This document shows, piece after piece, positions 45,801-57,597 of a DNA stretch of 57,862 bases. The notes under the pieces are model-generated. The model saw only the letters and a program-made list of their open reading frames with translations. It was not told the DNA's origin and ran no database searches. Within the stretch, counting starts at the first letter, position 1; each line of letters begins with the position of its first letter. The position numbers and the translations under genes are program-made. The stretch comes from Phoronis australis (Eukaryota; Phoronida; Phoronidae), in the NCBI GenBank assembly GCA_002633005.1, contig NMRA01000290.1, positions 66,814 through 124,675 of the forward strand, given 5' to 3'.

Positions 45801-48800
45801 CACTCAGCTCACAATCAAAGGGATCCTGCCTAGCTGCTCTATTCGAGTCACAACCGAGGATAATTGGCTTCGCTCATGTGGATACGATCAGCTGATTACA
45901 ATCTAGCCTAGATGACCGTACTTTTTATGAAGAGCATTTTAGGTAGTTTTGAGTGTAATATTTGAAAAGAGGAGAGAAAAAAAATGTTGATACAACTTTG
46001 TGAATTTTTCAAATCTGCCTAGAATAAGAGATTTAGCAACACAGCAACACTCAAGATTACTTTCATTCGGCGCGCACGAATACAAAAATATAGGACCCTT
46101 TATTTAGATTTTGGAACACATGCTTTGAAATATTCAAAATATGTTTATTATAGCTCTTCCAAGATGTAAAACGATGTTCAATTTCATTGTGGTTATTCAT
46201 TGTCATCCGTCAAATCGGAAATTTCCGAGATGTGATCAGCGGCGTGCGCGTATGTATACAAAACACGGGATCCTTATCTTCCTGAAATACGAACATTAAG
46301 AAACTTTAGCACGCCATTATTATTGACAGGGACACGATAAAACGAATTTGGATGTACGATAGTCTTGATACAGCGAGCTGGCTGACTATAGGTACCACTG
46401 CGTTAGACCCAGAAATTTCACGCAGCCCAGGTAGTTCACCTCGTCCCCAACATGTAGATCGAGCCTAGGACCATTAATGTTTTACTCCACGGCAGAAGTA
46501 ACGACCGTCGGCCTGTGCACACAAAATCTGTGAGTTAACCGGCACTCACCTTGCACGTTGCAGCCGTTTAAGTGAAATACAATGTAATAAATGCCATTTT
46601 CTTAAATAATCCTCCGCCTTTTGTAACATAAGTCTGTCGTCAATGACCTGCAGGCGCTCTCATTCTCATACGCAGACGAACTTTAAAACAAATGTCACGT
46701 GGCAACAAGAGATTTTTTTCGTGTTGTGGGGTACGATGTAGCGCAGATTTAGACTTAATCGCAATTAATCTGGACTCCACATGAACTTAAAAAATTGTAA
46801 AACATAAGGAGGATTTCAGGTAATTTGTTGTGCCGAAACTGTATTTTTATTCAATAATTCACGTTTTCCTGTCGACAATCGCGATTCAGCGACGTATCGG
46901 TCGGCAAGTTTTCACCCTGGGATTTCAGCCCAATTTTTTGAAAAATGATCGTACAACACAGTTTGATAGCAATGCACCACAAAATTGTAGAGAGACTGTC
47001 ACAGGCTACAAATACGTCACAGAGCGTAAATTTGATAAATCCTAGCTTCCGATTTTACCCGGTTCAGAAAACGGGTTTCTGAACTGCCTTAGGCTACAAT
47101 AAGCGTCCCCTCCCTGTGAAATAAATTTTTGTAAGTGCCCGGTATACAGCTTTCCACCAAGGCTAGGTGGTGCTACGACATATGCTTTGTTGCTTGCACA
47201 GATTGTTGCCAATTTTTTCTTGTTTCCATAGCATAATGATAGCGGAAATGATAACGTTGCATATTTGAATTTTAATGTTTGCGTAATCCAGAAAATCAGA
47301 GGTCGGTAAACCAAGTTTTTTAAAACACTTTCGGCGAAAAACTAGCAGAAGGTGCCTGCTCTTTCAAAATTGCCATGAAGGTATTAACTATTCCATGCAG
47401 CATTATTTAACTGGTCTTGGTTCACTATCATTTTATGGCCTGGTCATCCATTCAGCCAAAAGTAGTTCCATAGGTGGCTTATCAGCCAATTATTCACGCA
47501 TGATGACTCACAATAGAAGCCTGATAAGAGTGAAGGTGGATTAATGCAGTGTTCCTACAGTTTCTTGTGGTAGTGGATGTGTTCACAATATGAAATTTTA
47601 TTTAAGGTTGCCATGAATATTGAACTCATAGAGAAAGGCCAAGTTTCAAAGCTATAGTGCTTAAAACTCAAGGTTTTAAAACCATTAAACTGTAACTGTA
47701 AAGATGGTCAAATGTTTATCCATCTTTGTACATTTCATTAAAATGCTCTGACTAATTGTTTCAAAACTGTATTGCAGAGTGAATATTATTTTTTGTGTAA
47801 AACACAAAACTTCACACATTCTATTTCAGTTGACCTCAGGAAACGCCAAGAACGATACACAGAGTTGGAAAGTCTTTTAGGGCAGACAGAATTGGCATAT
47901 ATTCAAAAATGGCAAAATGTGAGAACACAAGAGCAGGAGGCTGAGAAAGCTGGAGACGCATCAAAAGTGAAATTGCTAGAGCAAGAAAGAATTGGGATTG
48001 AAAACCATTACCTACCTTTACTGGAAAAGTACAAGACTGAGATGGCCCAGCTATGGAATGTATTTTCTGGTGGCATCCTTATGACACAATTTGGTTTGTC
48101 TAATGGCCAAGGTTTGGTGTTCCCAGCTGCCTCATCCAGTGATGGTTCAGTGCAAAGCTCCCCGTCAAATGTAGAAAACAGTACTGAAGATAAGAGTTTA
48201 CATAAAACTTCTTCACAGACGTTAAAAAGTGGTCCAGATACAGAGCAAAAACTGCAGAAGAATCAATCATGGTCTACCAAAATGCCTACAGCAGCAAAGG
48301 ATACTCCATTTTTGACAAGCCAGATTTCATTAGAGTTCCCTTTAGTTGGTGAGCAATCGCCTTTGAGTAAAAAGGATTTGAAGAAACTTCAAGAAAGGTC
48401 ACGAAATTCAAGTGGAGATTCTGTTACCTTGCCAACTCCAAATAAACAGAATAAACCAAGTCGATCCTCATTTACTAAGCGAGAAAGGTATGATAGCTTT
48501 GGATCTGACTGCAGCAGAACCATGTCACCTGATCCGCATATGAAAGCAAGTAGGATTGCTGTGTCTGCTGATACATTGGAGAATACAGCTGCTGACTGCA
48601 TTCATGCATTGAAGGAGAAAGGTGACCATATATCCGTAAGTGCTGTGACAGAGTTGCTTTGTAATCGATTCCAGGTGAACAGATGCAAAGATTTAGGAAT
48701 CCGTCTGTGGACTGACATCAAGTGTGTGAAGAAACTGGTGTGGAAACAGAGTAAAGTCAACGCCTACATCCATGCATACAAGATGACTTACAGCATGGGC

Positions 48801-51800
48801 ACATTGTATGAACTAGGACAAAACTTGGCTAGGTTGTTTGACAAGGAAGATTTCAATGAGCTCCATTTGGGTCCACTAAAGAAGCAACCAGAGTTACATG
48901 TCGTGTTCCCTGTGAAAGACGTCAACAAGGAAGTGTGCAAAATTACGACTACAGATATTCTAGTCTGTTTAAATAACTGCATGAAGAGAAGCAATAGAAA
49001 TGCTAAAATGAATCTTGAAGACGTGCTTATTTACATAAAAGCAAAGTACGGATGTGATGACCTATATGATCTTGGCATAAGGATCAACAGCCTAGGTTTG
49101 GGTATCTCTGTAAGTTTGAATTATATTAATACCTCTTTGATCACAATGACACATATATGCCATGGAGATATCACTTGTATAGTATATGAGCTAAGCAAGT
49201 CCAACAATTTCACATTGTCTTTAAGAACCATGAAGTGAAATATGTCCAAACTCTTCGGTGAGGTCCAGGTTCCACATACTTATTACATAAAATTATATTA
49301 AATGGTGTAACAGCTCAAAAATATGTTAAACAATGTGTGTTGAAGCAAATATGGCTTTTAATTTATTTTTAATTAATAGATGGCTGCTAATTTACATTTC
49401 TTCCATCAATTTGTGTGTTTATGGTGGCCTGGTGCCTTTTGCGCTACACCTAGGCTACAAAGCTGAGTCCATTTTACTGAATACTTGATTAGAATTAGGG
49501 GACCTTTCTGGGTGAGGTTCACAATAGGCTTCTCTCAAAAGTTGAAATTGCTGAACATTAAACCTTAATCTCTTACAATTCAGTCCCATCAGACAGGTTT
49601 TGTGTATAATTTATGTGTACGCCCAGTAAGTAGGTTACGCAGTCTGTGATAGACTAGGGAAGACTACCAGAGGTTGAGATGTCTTGGCTTTATGTTATGC
49701 TTAGGTTCTGTGGTGTTTCATTTTATAGGTGGTAAGCAGAGCAAGAAAGGATTTACTACAACTTCAAGATCGTGTGCAGAAAGAGTACATACAGAAAATG
49801 CTTGAACAGTTTTCTGATGAGCTTCAGAAAATTGGTGCGGGTATCACAGTTAAATTAGATGATACGAAACGTCGTCCAGGTTTAACGCTTGGCAAGGAAG
49901 TCCAGAAGAAGTACTCTGAAATGGACTGCGTGGATGTAATTGTTGACCTGCTTACTGTTACAGACAAGCTTTTTGTAGACTCATATGTGAAACAGCAAAT
50001 TCAACTTTTCTTGGTTTTGCTTCAAGAAAGCCCACTTGCCAGGTATTCTTCACATTAGTGCTTCATAACCAAAATTTGGAACAAGCCTCTAAAGATATAG
50101 TTAGTGCATATTGGCATTTTGTGGTTTGAGCTTATTTTCCTGAAGTTTAATAAAAGTCTTGATTCATGTAGATGCAGCCCTTAAGTGGGGGGGAGGGGTT
50201 TCGCTGCCTGTGACTGCTTATGTAACCATTTTGAGTTCTTGGTTGGTATACTTCATGAATTCACATTTCATAGGTACATGGAAAGTAAGGAAACTACAAT
50301 TATTATGTTTTTGTGTTGTAGTAGTGGACATGAACAATGAAATTAGATGAATAGGTACAACAAAAGTTTTCAGGACTGTTATTGCCATTTAATATGGCCA
50401 TACTTTTATCCCGTTTTCAGTAAAATGTTCCAATTGGCATTGTGTAAAGGAAGGTTGGAACCTCCATCTGATCTTGTTCCAAAAGAACCAAAATCTGTTA
50501 GCAGGGATCTCACTCCAGCCACACGATTGGTTCCAGAAAATTTGCCTCAACGACCACGAGAAGGTAAGCTGGTCATTACACCACTATCACGATCTTTAAA
50601 TCTAGAATTACGTTCAATAGAACTTGTTAGGCACACTTTTTGTGTTGGTACACGATACAGTGGTTAAGCTAGTCAGAGCTTACAGTCACACAAAGGAATC
50701 AACAGGTGAAAGTTACGTCTAATTTCTCTGAAAATCAATTTTTCTCCCTTCAAAGTTTTTTGGTGAAAGTATTAAATACAAAACACATCTGTTTCACAAC
50801 ATTTGTTGTTTGCAAATAGTATTTTTGAATAGCCGTTAGCCTCAGGGGAGCTGTTTACAACATGATTGCTGGATTAAGTGAGATTTAGCTGAAAGGAGAC
50901 AGTAAGACAGCTGGACTATGTAAACATTGGTTTGCCCATGTCAAACTGACAACCACAGGGCTGTGTCCTAGCTGGCCGACCAGGCAGTCAGGATACTCAT
51001 TTCACAGGTCGGGTGTGTAACGGCTACAGATAAACTGTGACTTAATAATCCAAAAATTTCATTATAATTATAGTCTGTTGGTTACAAGTACAGAAGTGTG
51101 TACTTATAATATCATGTATTCATTTCACATCTTGGTGAGCTAATTGTTTTGCATCTTGATGATCCACTTGTTTTCAATGTAAAACTTTTTGAGTTGCCGC
51201 TTACATCATTATATAAAAGGTAGTCTTTGTTTTTGTTTCTGTAGTATGTAAATATCACCAAGGTGATAACTATAATCAGTATTATTTTTGATGTTAATGT
51301 TGTTTCTATCTTGTTTAATTGTAAGTTAGAACAGTTCTCTCAACAGCTCAAGATTTGGTATTTTTAAATTAGTAGTATTTTGTGGTCATTGTTTTCAGAA
51401 CAACTCTTTCAAGAATTGAAGGAGCGTTTAGATAAATTGCCAGGTGATGTCACTTTCCACAGTTTGTGCCGTTTTGAGCACCAGCTTCTGCATGATTTCA
51501 AGTTTTCTAACTTTTCCCAGCTGAGTGGAATGACATTCTTGGACTTTTTGCATAGACATAGGAAGGTATGATTTTTGTTATTTGTGCAATTACAGCTTTA
51601 GTATAGTTATAAGAATGTGGCCGACGGGAAATTCTATTTTGTCAAATTTCTCCACAAAAGAAAGATTAAGAAAATTGTAGTTTATTACTAGCGTAATTTT
51701 TACTGGGTAGATTTCGTAAAACAATCTGATGTTGGATAAATTTTCCATTATTTGCAGTCAATTAATTAGCTTTAAAGAAATGGAGAAATGGCAATTTTGA

Positions 51801-54800
51801 CAATTATTTTTGACTTCAAAATAAGTGGAGCTGGCAATTTTATTTTTTGCATCTGCGACTGTATCTCCTTGACCACTTGCAGCATCGTAATAAATTTGCC
51901 AAGTGTTTTTCTATGAGTGATAACAGATGACGATGGAATTTTGGACTGATGTCATTACTGCTGTACCCCCTTGTGGCAATTTTTTGTACATTTTCTCTGT
52001 ATTTTCAAGTTCCTTGACAGATTTTCATGAAACTTAGGAAATTGGTTTCTGTTAAGGAGACAAAACTCTCTCATTTTCGGACAGATTTGACATATTCTGT
52101 ATGTCATATAGTGGCAATGATTTCAAATCTGTTTTTAGCATCCACATATCTATTCGCCAAAGTGCTGCTCAAAGGATCTATATGAAAATTGGCAGCTGTA
52201 TGTACACGTTGGGCATTTATAATTAATGCTCTTCGTTGCACTTGTAAAAATGATATAGTATACCATCTTATTGAAATTCTTTCCTTGTTGATCAAGGTAG
52301 CATATTACATATTAATTAAACATTTATTTTCATTAGGAACTAGAAGAATGCTGTAGTGGAATTTTGACTGGGTCATCTGGACTTTCCATGGTGACCAAGC
52401 AAGAACTGTTTCACTTCCTGAAGCAAGCTGGTTACCATGACAACATTAGTGATGAGGTACTGCGTTGTAAGATAAGGGTAACTGTTATAAATGTTTGACC
52501 TCTTTGGTGCAAAGCAATTGTAATAGCACGCATTGTTTACTATTATGATAAATGAGAGGACCTATGTGAAAAAACAACTTAGTCTGTATCTGTACACAAA
52601 TTTGTTTTTTAACAGAAGAGGGGAAAACTTGCTTTGAGATTTTCCGAAGATTAAATAAAACATTGTGTGTTTGTAGAACTTGAAGACTGTGGCTGCATCG
52701 GCATGTGATCAATTTGGAGCGAATGACTTTCAAGAGTTAGGTCATGGACCTCTTTCTGTCTGTCTTAGACAGCTTCAGAAATCTACTGTGAAAGACCAGC
52801 CTTCAATATTTTTTGTTACAGCCTTTACTGGGTAAGAATAGTTGCGTCCATTGTTTTCATAAAAGCATGGGATCATGTAATGAAGTAAGTAAATGACGGT
52901 GCACGACTTGCTCAGAATCTGTGTAGCAGATGACTGTCAGTGGTTTGTTTCTGTTTAGATAGGTAATTAAGTGACTGCAGAACCTGTCAACCAATTAGTT
53001 AACCAGCACTCCGGTATTGGTTCACTCATTTTCAGTTTTCTGAAACTTAATGTTCTAAACTTTTAAATCTATTGGTCTATTTACACCAAGTTCTAGCCCA
53101 TTTGCTCTGACATGCTGTTTCGATCACATCTCCAGCCAGCTACAAGTGTTGCAGCATTCTTAAAAGGAGCGCGGCTATGGAGCACTCTCACGGTTAATAG
53201 GTTTTGGGTTGGTATACCCCAGGTTAATCATGATTAACACTCAAGTTGTGACTAAGTTGTGACTAAATAATGAGTCATGACTAGAATGCTAGTAAACCTG
53301 CGCCTCTGGTACTCTTTGTGTTTCATTTTTATCACATATATCATTCTTATTTTGTGCAGGGAATCTCTTCAGCGTACCTCGGGCTACTTGGGTCCCCAGA
53401 CAAAAGATAAAGCATTGTCCTGTCTACTAAAAGTGCCATTGTTGGGAAATTTAGAGGAGTGTACGCACTGGAGTCTTGTATTTAAGCCCCACCTTGGAGC
53501 CTTGAAACCGTTTCTTGACAAATATGGTGGACCACAAAATGGTAATATCCTAAGTTTTTGCAGCAAGAAATTTGTTAATTCTTTATTCCAAAAAGAATGT
53601 AGGTATTGGGAATTCCTGTAAGAATTTCAAGATTTTGATATGATCATTATCTGTTCTTGGCCCTATACTAAAGGACTCACTTTTGTGCTGGACACGTACG
53701 ACTTGTGGTTTTATTCTAACGAACCCCGTGAGAGGTCTACTACACAATCGGTGTCCATAGCCAGGTGATTAGACTCTGTGCATGAATTTTGATGCCTGAC
53801 TTTTGCAAACAATTCAGCCATTACACACTAAAGCTTGCTAACCACAAAATTGATAACATCTAGCCAGTCTGAGAGCATTGCCAGTAAACATCACAACAAG
53901 CGCCTGACATTGGATCATATTGTCAGCATCAGTACTAGGTATAAAAATCAGTTAAGAATTGCACAGTTAATGTCCATAGTGAGGTGGTCAGATTCCATGC
54001 TGGAATTTAATTACTAGCATAGAAATCATTGAACAATTGTTTTTAAATAATAAAAAGTCCATCCACAACTCGTATTTTTCTTCCATTGTAACGAGTTGAG
54101 CATGACATATCGGCTCACTATTCAGGCAGGTCAATCTAGTTTTGATATCCTTGCGCAGATGCAGACGGCATGATTTGTGTTGTTTTTCTAAACAAAACAA
54201 AATTAAAGAATTGAGAACTTATGAATGAAAAGCCATTATGATAGCTTTTTTAATTGCCATCTTCGTAATGTTTTGAAAATACGCCACTTCAACAGAGAAC
54301 TTTTTGTTTGTGATGCTGTGAATGCATGAGTGATTAGTAGAGCCATGTGAGACCTAGGACTATTTTGTTTGTGGCTGATTATGTATGGATGGTAACTGCA
54401 GAGACGTATAGTCAACCCCAGCATTTAAGGGCTCCCTCTCATGAGCATCCATCGTTATGTTTTCATGTGTGGAATCAAGTGGTTATTAGTTTTACCAAAA
54501 GTTTAGAAGGCATGCAGGTTTATGCAACTTTTTGAATGAAGTATTTGTCTGTGCGTCGAAAAAGTATTGATCTTAATTGAGGTCTTTTTTGCAGGAAACC
54601 AAGAGAGAAATGAGATATCTGATCTCTATGCTCTTCAGACATCTAATGGGGATTTGTTGCGTATTACGAAGCAGACAAACACTGATCTCTTTTCAAAAGC
54701 CATCAGTGACTGGAATGCTCGCGATGTGGCTGGCCATTTGACATCACTTGTGGTTGATGGAGGTGGAGTGGGCAAACTTCCGCGTACGTTGCTGACCAAT

Positions 54801-55628
54801 CTGATGACCACAGGCTTGAAAGAAAAGTTCTCACAACTGACAGAGAGAAAAGATTGCAATTCTGAGCACCTTCTTGCAGAATTTGTTGTGAAGTGCACTG
54901 TGATGGTGCCTTTTGAAGTTTGTGTAGGCCTGGCAAGAGAGGTGAGATTCATCAATTATCTGTACTTTCATATTTTTAAGTGAAATTGACTCATTTTGTA
55001 AGGCTACTTGACAATTTGACAAGATGAGGCTTGTGTTGTGAAAAGATCTTGCTAGAGTTTTCCAAAGTTTACTTGGAACCTTACTGACGTAAACGATCAA
55101 AAACTGATACGTGGTAAGGCAGAAAATCTGAATGTTTCAAATTTGTGAAGTGCTTTGCATATTATTGAAAAGGGACATTCTCAGACATGATGATGTTTTT
55201 ATTAATTTGATATAATGTCCATTTTAGTAGGCATTGCTAATGAAGATAGGGCACTCTTTGTATTATCGGATAAAACTGAAAAAGAAAAGTTGCTCACCTG
55301 CATCCGAGGAGTTTAACAAGATCAAAGGCTTTCATGTGACTAGATCAATGCTTTATATAGGTGGGACGCACTTTCATGGGCCCCACCTATTGAAATGAAA
55401 CTTTTCTCATTGATGTTTTGTTCATTTCAGATATTTATAGAACCATTTGTTGCTGCATTTGGATCAATGGATAAAGGGCTGTCCTTATTATGGGATGCTT
55501 GCAAGGTAGAGGAAATTAAAGTGAAATTAGAGCAGCTTGGTCTTGTTCTAAGCATTCCGCAGTGGACCGAACACCTGATGAAAACTGAAGATGTCTTAGA
55601 AAATGGTGCAGAAGAGGAACTATTTGAG
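42872..55628 (+). CDS. Large multi-exon protein, N-terminal 1,106 residues (NO VEIN-like?)
   Basis: Ten exons (42872-43283, 47830-49109, 49729-50042, 50421-50563, 51399-51565, 52337-52456, 52677-52831, 53360-53541, 54595-54941, 55431-55628) have GT-AG borders, and every phase agrees across the 3,318 coding bases. The last exon ends in phase 0 at a donor (gtattt), so the gene continues past the window. Residues 1-137 are Pro/Ser/Thr-rich after MGKKKK. A coiled coil covers about 138-210 and a Ser-rich linker about 225-380. Related helical modules end in FQVNRCKDLGI (~415), YGCDDLYDLGI (~550), FKFSNFSQLSG (~755) and FGANDFQELGHG (~835). A conserved-looking block (CLLKVPLLGNLEE...HLGALKPFLDKYG) sits near 885-920. 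The modules loosely recall LOTUS/OST-HTH folds, and the ELGHG and HLG blocks recall proteins of the NO VEIN family, whose sacsin-like ATPase domain would lie downstream. That family call is from memory and tentative; the gene itself is certain. Confidence 0.88.
43284..43790. other. Intron of the plus-strand gene, no feature before the tRNA-like element
   Basis: The donor gtaggt follows gactatg. A local near-repeat (gaataccagttgaaatac and gaacaccagttgaaatac, 43513-43560) is the only structure seen. Confidence 0.4.
43801..43872 (-). mobile_element. tRNA-like sequence (SINE head or tRNA pseudogene)
   Basis: On the minus strand it reads gtcgctgagtggtgtagtgg, then a B box ggttcgaatcc with a T stem-loop ccggttcgaatccgg. 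The A-box region tggtgtagtggtaaac is good. The acceptor arms do not pair, and the anticodon loop lacks the invariant T before the anticodon, so a functional tRNA is unlikely. It could drive polymerase III transcription as part of a SINE. Confidence 0.6.
44413..44582. mobile_element. Long-stem miniature inverted-repeat element
   Basis: The whole element is a hairpin. The left arm atagattatcacatg...ttatccccctta..ggagaattatc is mirrored by gataattctcc...aacgggggataacaact...catgtaataatctat. A loop near ggggctaacgcccc is itself self-complementary. Arms are about 75 bases with few mismatches. Confidence 0.88.
44775..45145 (-). repeat. Dispersed repeat, copy 1 (pair with 56625-56870)
   Basis: The reverse complement begins cactgggggcaacaatagta and ends with gggcaattacc...ccagcagttgga. 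The same order of words occurs on the plus strand at 56628-56870. The frame of about 105 codons in it is therefore repeat-derived. Confidence 0.75.
45259..45514 (+). mobile_element. ~80-bp direct repeats with purine tract: possible tiny LTR-type element
   Basis: The sequence starting gttagcggaacggatggaga occurs at about 45260-45340 and 45431-45512 with only one or two differences. The 90 bases between the copies end in the purine run agaaggggaaag directly before the second copy, as a polypurine tract sits before a 3' LTR. No primer-binding site is evident. Total length, about 250 bases, is in the range of the smallest described LTR-type elements. Confidence 0.5.
45515..46600. other. Intron of the plus-strand gene, unassigned
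   Basis: From 45770 to 45925 a block is bounded by gaccgtattt and tgaccgtact, possibly a small element. Otherwise I see nothing supportable. Confidence 0.4.
46600..47115 (+). mobile_element. Second remnant of the 'aataagcgccc' transposon
   Basis: The plus strand encodes NDRTTQFDSNA...VTGYKYVTERK (46930-47042), related to the minus-strand remnant at 38552-38352. The downstream word ctacaataagcgtcccctcc matches the element's terminal gcgcttattgtag region, and the upstream ctggactccac/aacttaaaaaa words match 38600-38620. It is an old, partial copy in the opposite orientation to that at 38214. Confidence 0.7.
47116..47829. other. Intron end before coding exon 2
   Basis: There is no feature other than the acceptor tctatttcag at 47820-47829. 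Confidence 0.5.
47830..49109 (+). CDS. Large exon 2 of the plus-strand gene: coiled coil, Ser-rich linker, two modules
   Basis: This 1,280-base exon follows acceptor tctatttcag and starts VDLRKRQERYTELESLL, joining the single base left by the previous exon. It begins with a heptad-rich helix, passes through a Ser/Lys/Gln-rich stretch with several S-P and R-x-x-S sites, then encodes two ~60-residue helical modules. It ends INSLGLGIS at donor gtaagt. Confidence 0.88.
51830..52130. repeat. Dispersed 'ttcatgaaact ... tagtggcaa' repeat in an intron
   Basis: It carries the ordered words ctgtatctccttgaccac, cccccttgtggcaatttttt, ttgacagattttcatgaaac and catatagtggcaatg. These match the family at 19540-19830 and 57640-57862. 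It lies between coding exons 51399-51565 and 52337-52456. Confidence 0.6.
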
Positions 55629-57597
55629 GTATTTTTCTTTTCCTGTTTTCCGGTGATAACCACTTGTGTTAAAACGTGTGCAGCACTATTTTAAATTGAT
55701 TAATAAATTAATTAAAAGCATTTTGTTTTTACGCATTCATAAGTTTCTGGTTTTATGCCAAATAAATATTATTACTGTGCATTGACTGGATTTCTTTACT
55801 TGCTTCAGCTTAAGCCAATCTTTTTGGTGCTGTTAGAACTTGCACTCCATTTCCCCATTCAGACAGTTAGAATCTTCTTCTGGATTATCTCAATATCCCT
55901 AAAGTATAATCGTTCATCATACCTTTCAACATTCCTAAAAGAAAAAGTGGTACAGCTGTATCTAGAATACACCAATAAGGGATGAAAACAAAGTGAGTTT
56001 GACAGACTCGTTTCCAAAGATGAAAATGAGACCAAAGGTTGGTGTAAATTTATTACGGCTAGACTGGTGGTACAAAAGGATGTAAGAGAATAGCAAATTG
56101 TAGTAAAGTGATGTTATAATCTCTTTAAGATAGGCAATAAAAAACCGCCACAGGAGATACTGCAAACAACTCATGCCCATTTGCAGATTGCCAAGTGACC
56201 TGTCTTCAACATCTTTTGTGGTGTTTTTTGTTGCCCACCTTACCAAAGATTAACAATTTTTCCAAATTACTTTAAAAATTTGTTTCTCACATGACCATGC
56301 AATTTTCTCTGCCATTTCTCTTACTCTACCCTTTATCAAGAGGTTTTTCTCATTCCTCTGTGTTGTGTTGTGTTTTTATATTATATTATTTTATTACTAT
56401 TTACAATTCTCTTTTTTGTTTTGTACATCTAATGTAGTCATAGGAAATGACTTACATAAAAAGAATCCTATGTTGACACCTTCACTGGTTAACATTGGGC
56501 AATTCGTCTGGTTTGCTTACCTCAAAATATGTCGGCAATAATTGTCAATTACACCATACTGTAGTTAATTACATTGCCTCACTCAGCTGATGTTATCGTT
56601 CTCTATATAATCAGACCAATCATAAACACACTGGGGGCAATAATAGTATTTTTTCATTTTCATTTTGAAAGCTTTTAAATGCCATATTTGAATAGTAATT
56701 ACTGGTTTTTGAATTTTGAAAATCGGACAAGAATTGTGACTTTTAGAACCTAAAATATTTGTATGATGTGCCTACACATTATGCTCCTCATTAAGTCTGC
56801 TGGGTGTCCAACATAATTGGGCCAATTACCAAACCACCAGGAAGCAGTTGGATTTTGAGGTAAGTGCCATCATAAAACTCTTGACATGATCGAGTTACGC
56901 CAACCTCTGGTCTACTTTTATTCTCTGGAAATGAGCCTGCGTCACTTGAATGATTTTTGTCTAGTCCAAAAGTCGAACATGAAATATGGGAGTGTTATTG
57001 CAACCACGGGACCTAATCAGTCAGTGCTCTTGGCTTGAGTTGTACAGGTGCTTACATACTGACATAGATGCATTGATGTTTTGAGGAGTTGCGGTCAGTA
57101 TGAATGGTTCAGTCCTGGATCGAAGTTAAGAGTACCAGTTAACTTCGCAATAAACAGGTGGAGGTAACAGTGGAGCGTCGACGCTGCAGTCCCATCGAAG
57201 TTATTACCAGGGGCCACGGTTATCGTCCACAATTAAAGGGCAGCTTCGTCGCTAATAGTTGCTTATATTTGACTCACATAATTGCTAGTTAGTCAAATTA
57301 GAAATAAGTTTTCTGTCAATTAGCATATGTAATTGTTCCAAAATTGTCACAATAAAAAAATCTTAGCATGAACGTGATGCTTCAGCGCTACCTTGCCATT
57401 ACTTTGAGGATAACAGTGTCACCTGTCGTTTGCTCTGATATCCGTTAACTACCAATAAAAGCTGGTATGAGCGGTTCAGTTAACTTCGCACTTTGCGTCG
57501 ACGCTCCAGACTGGAGTTAAATCAGTATGAAAGGGTCTTACAACTGCTTAGATTTTCAACAGTTACTGATGGAATGAATTAGCTCCTGTTAGCTAAA
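55629..57597. other. Downstream intron or intergenic stretch
   Basis: No further coding exon of the plus-strand gene is recognisable. It contains the dispersed repeat copy at 56625-56870 and, at 57100-57530, two inverse GC-rich words (ggagcgtcgacgc at 57172 and gcgtcgacgctcc at 57496) that may be parts of another inverted-repeat element. Confidence 0.45.
56625..56870 (+). repeat. Dispersed repeat, copy 2 (pair with 44775-45145)
   Basis: It runs from cacactgggggcaataatag to gccaattacc...ggaagcagttgg. It is collinear with the reverse complement of 44880-45145. It contains a splice-donor-like gaggtaagt that belongs to the repeat. Confidence 0.75.

Noticed and set aside
56755-56866. A further coding exon of the plus-strand gene ending at gaggtaagt
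   Set aside because: The sequence is part of a dispersed repeat also present inverted at 44880-45145, and its frame does not continue from the phase-0 end of the exon at 55628.
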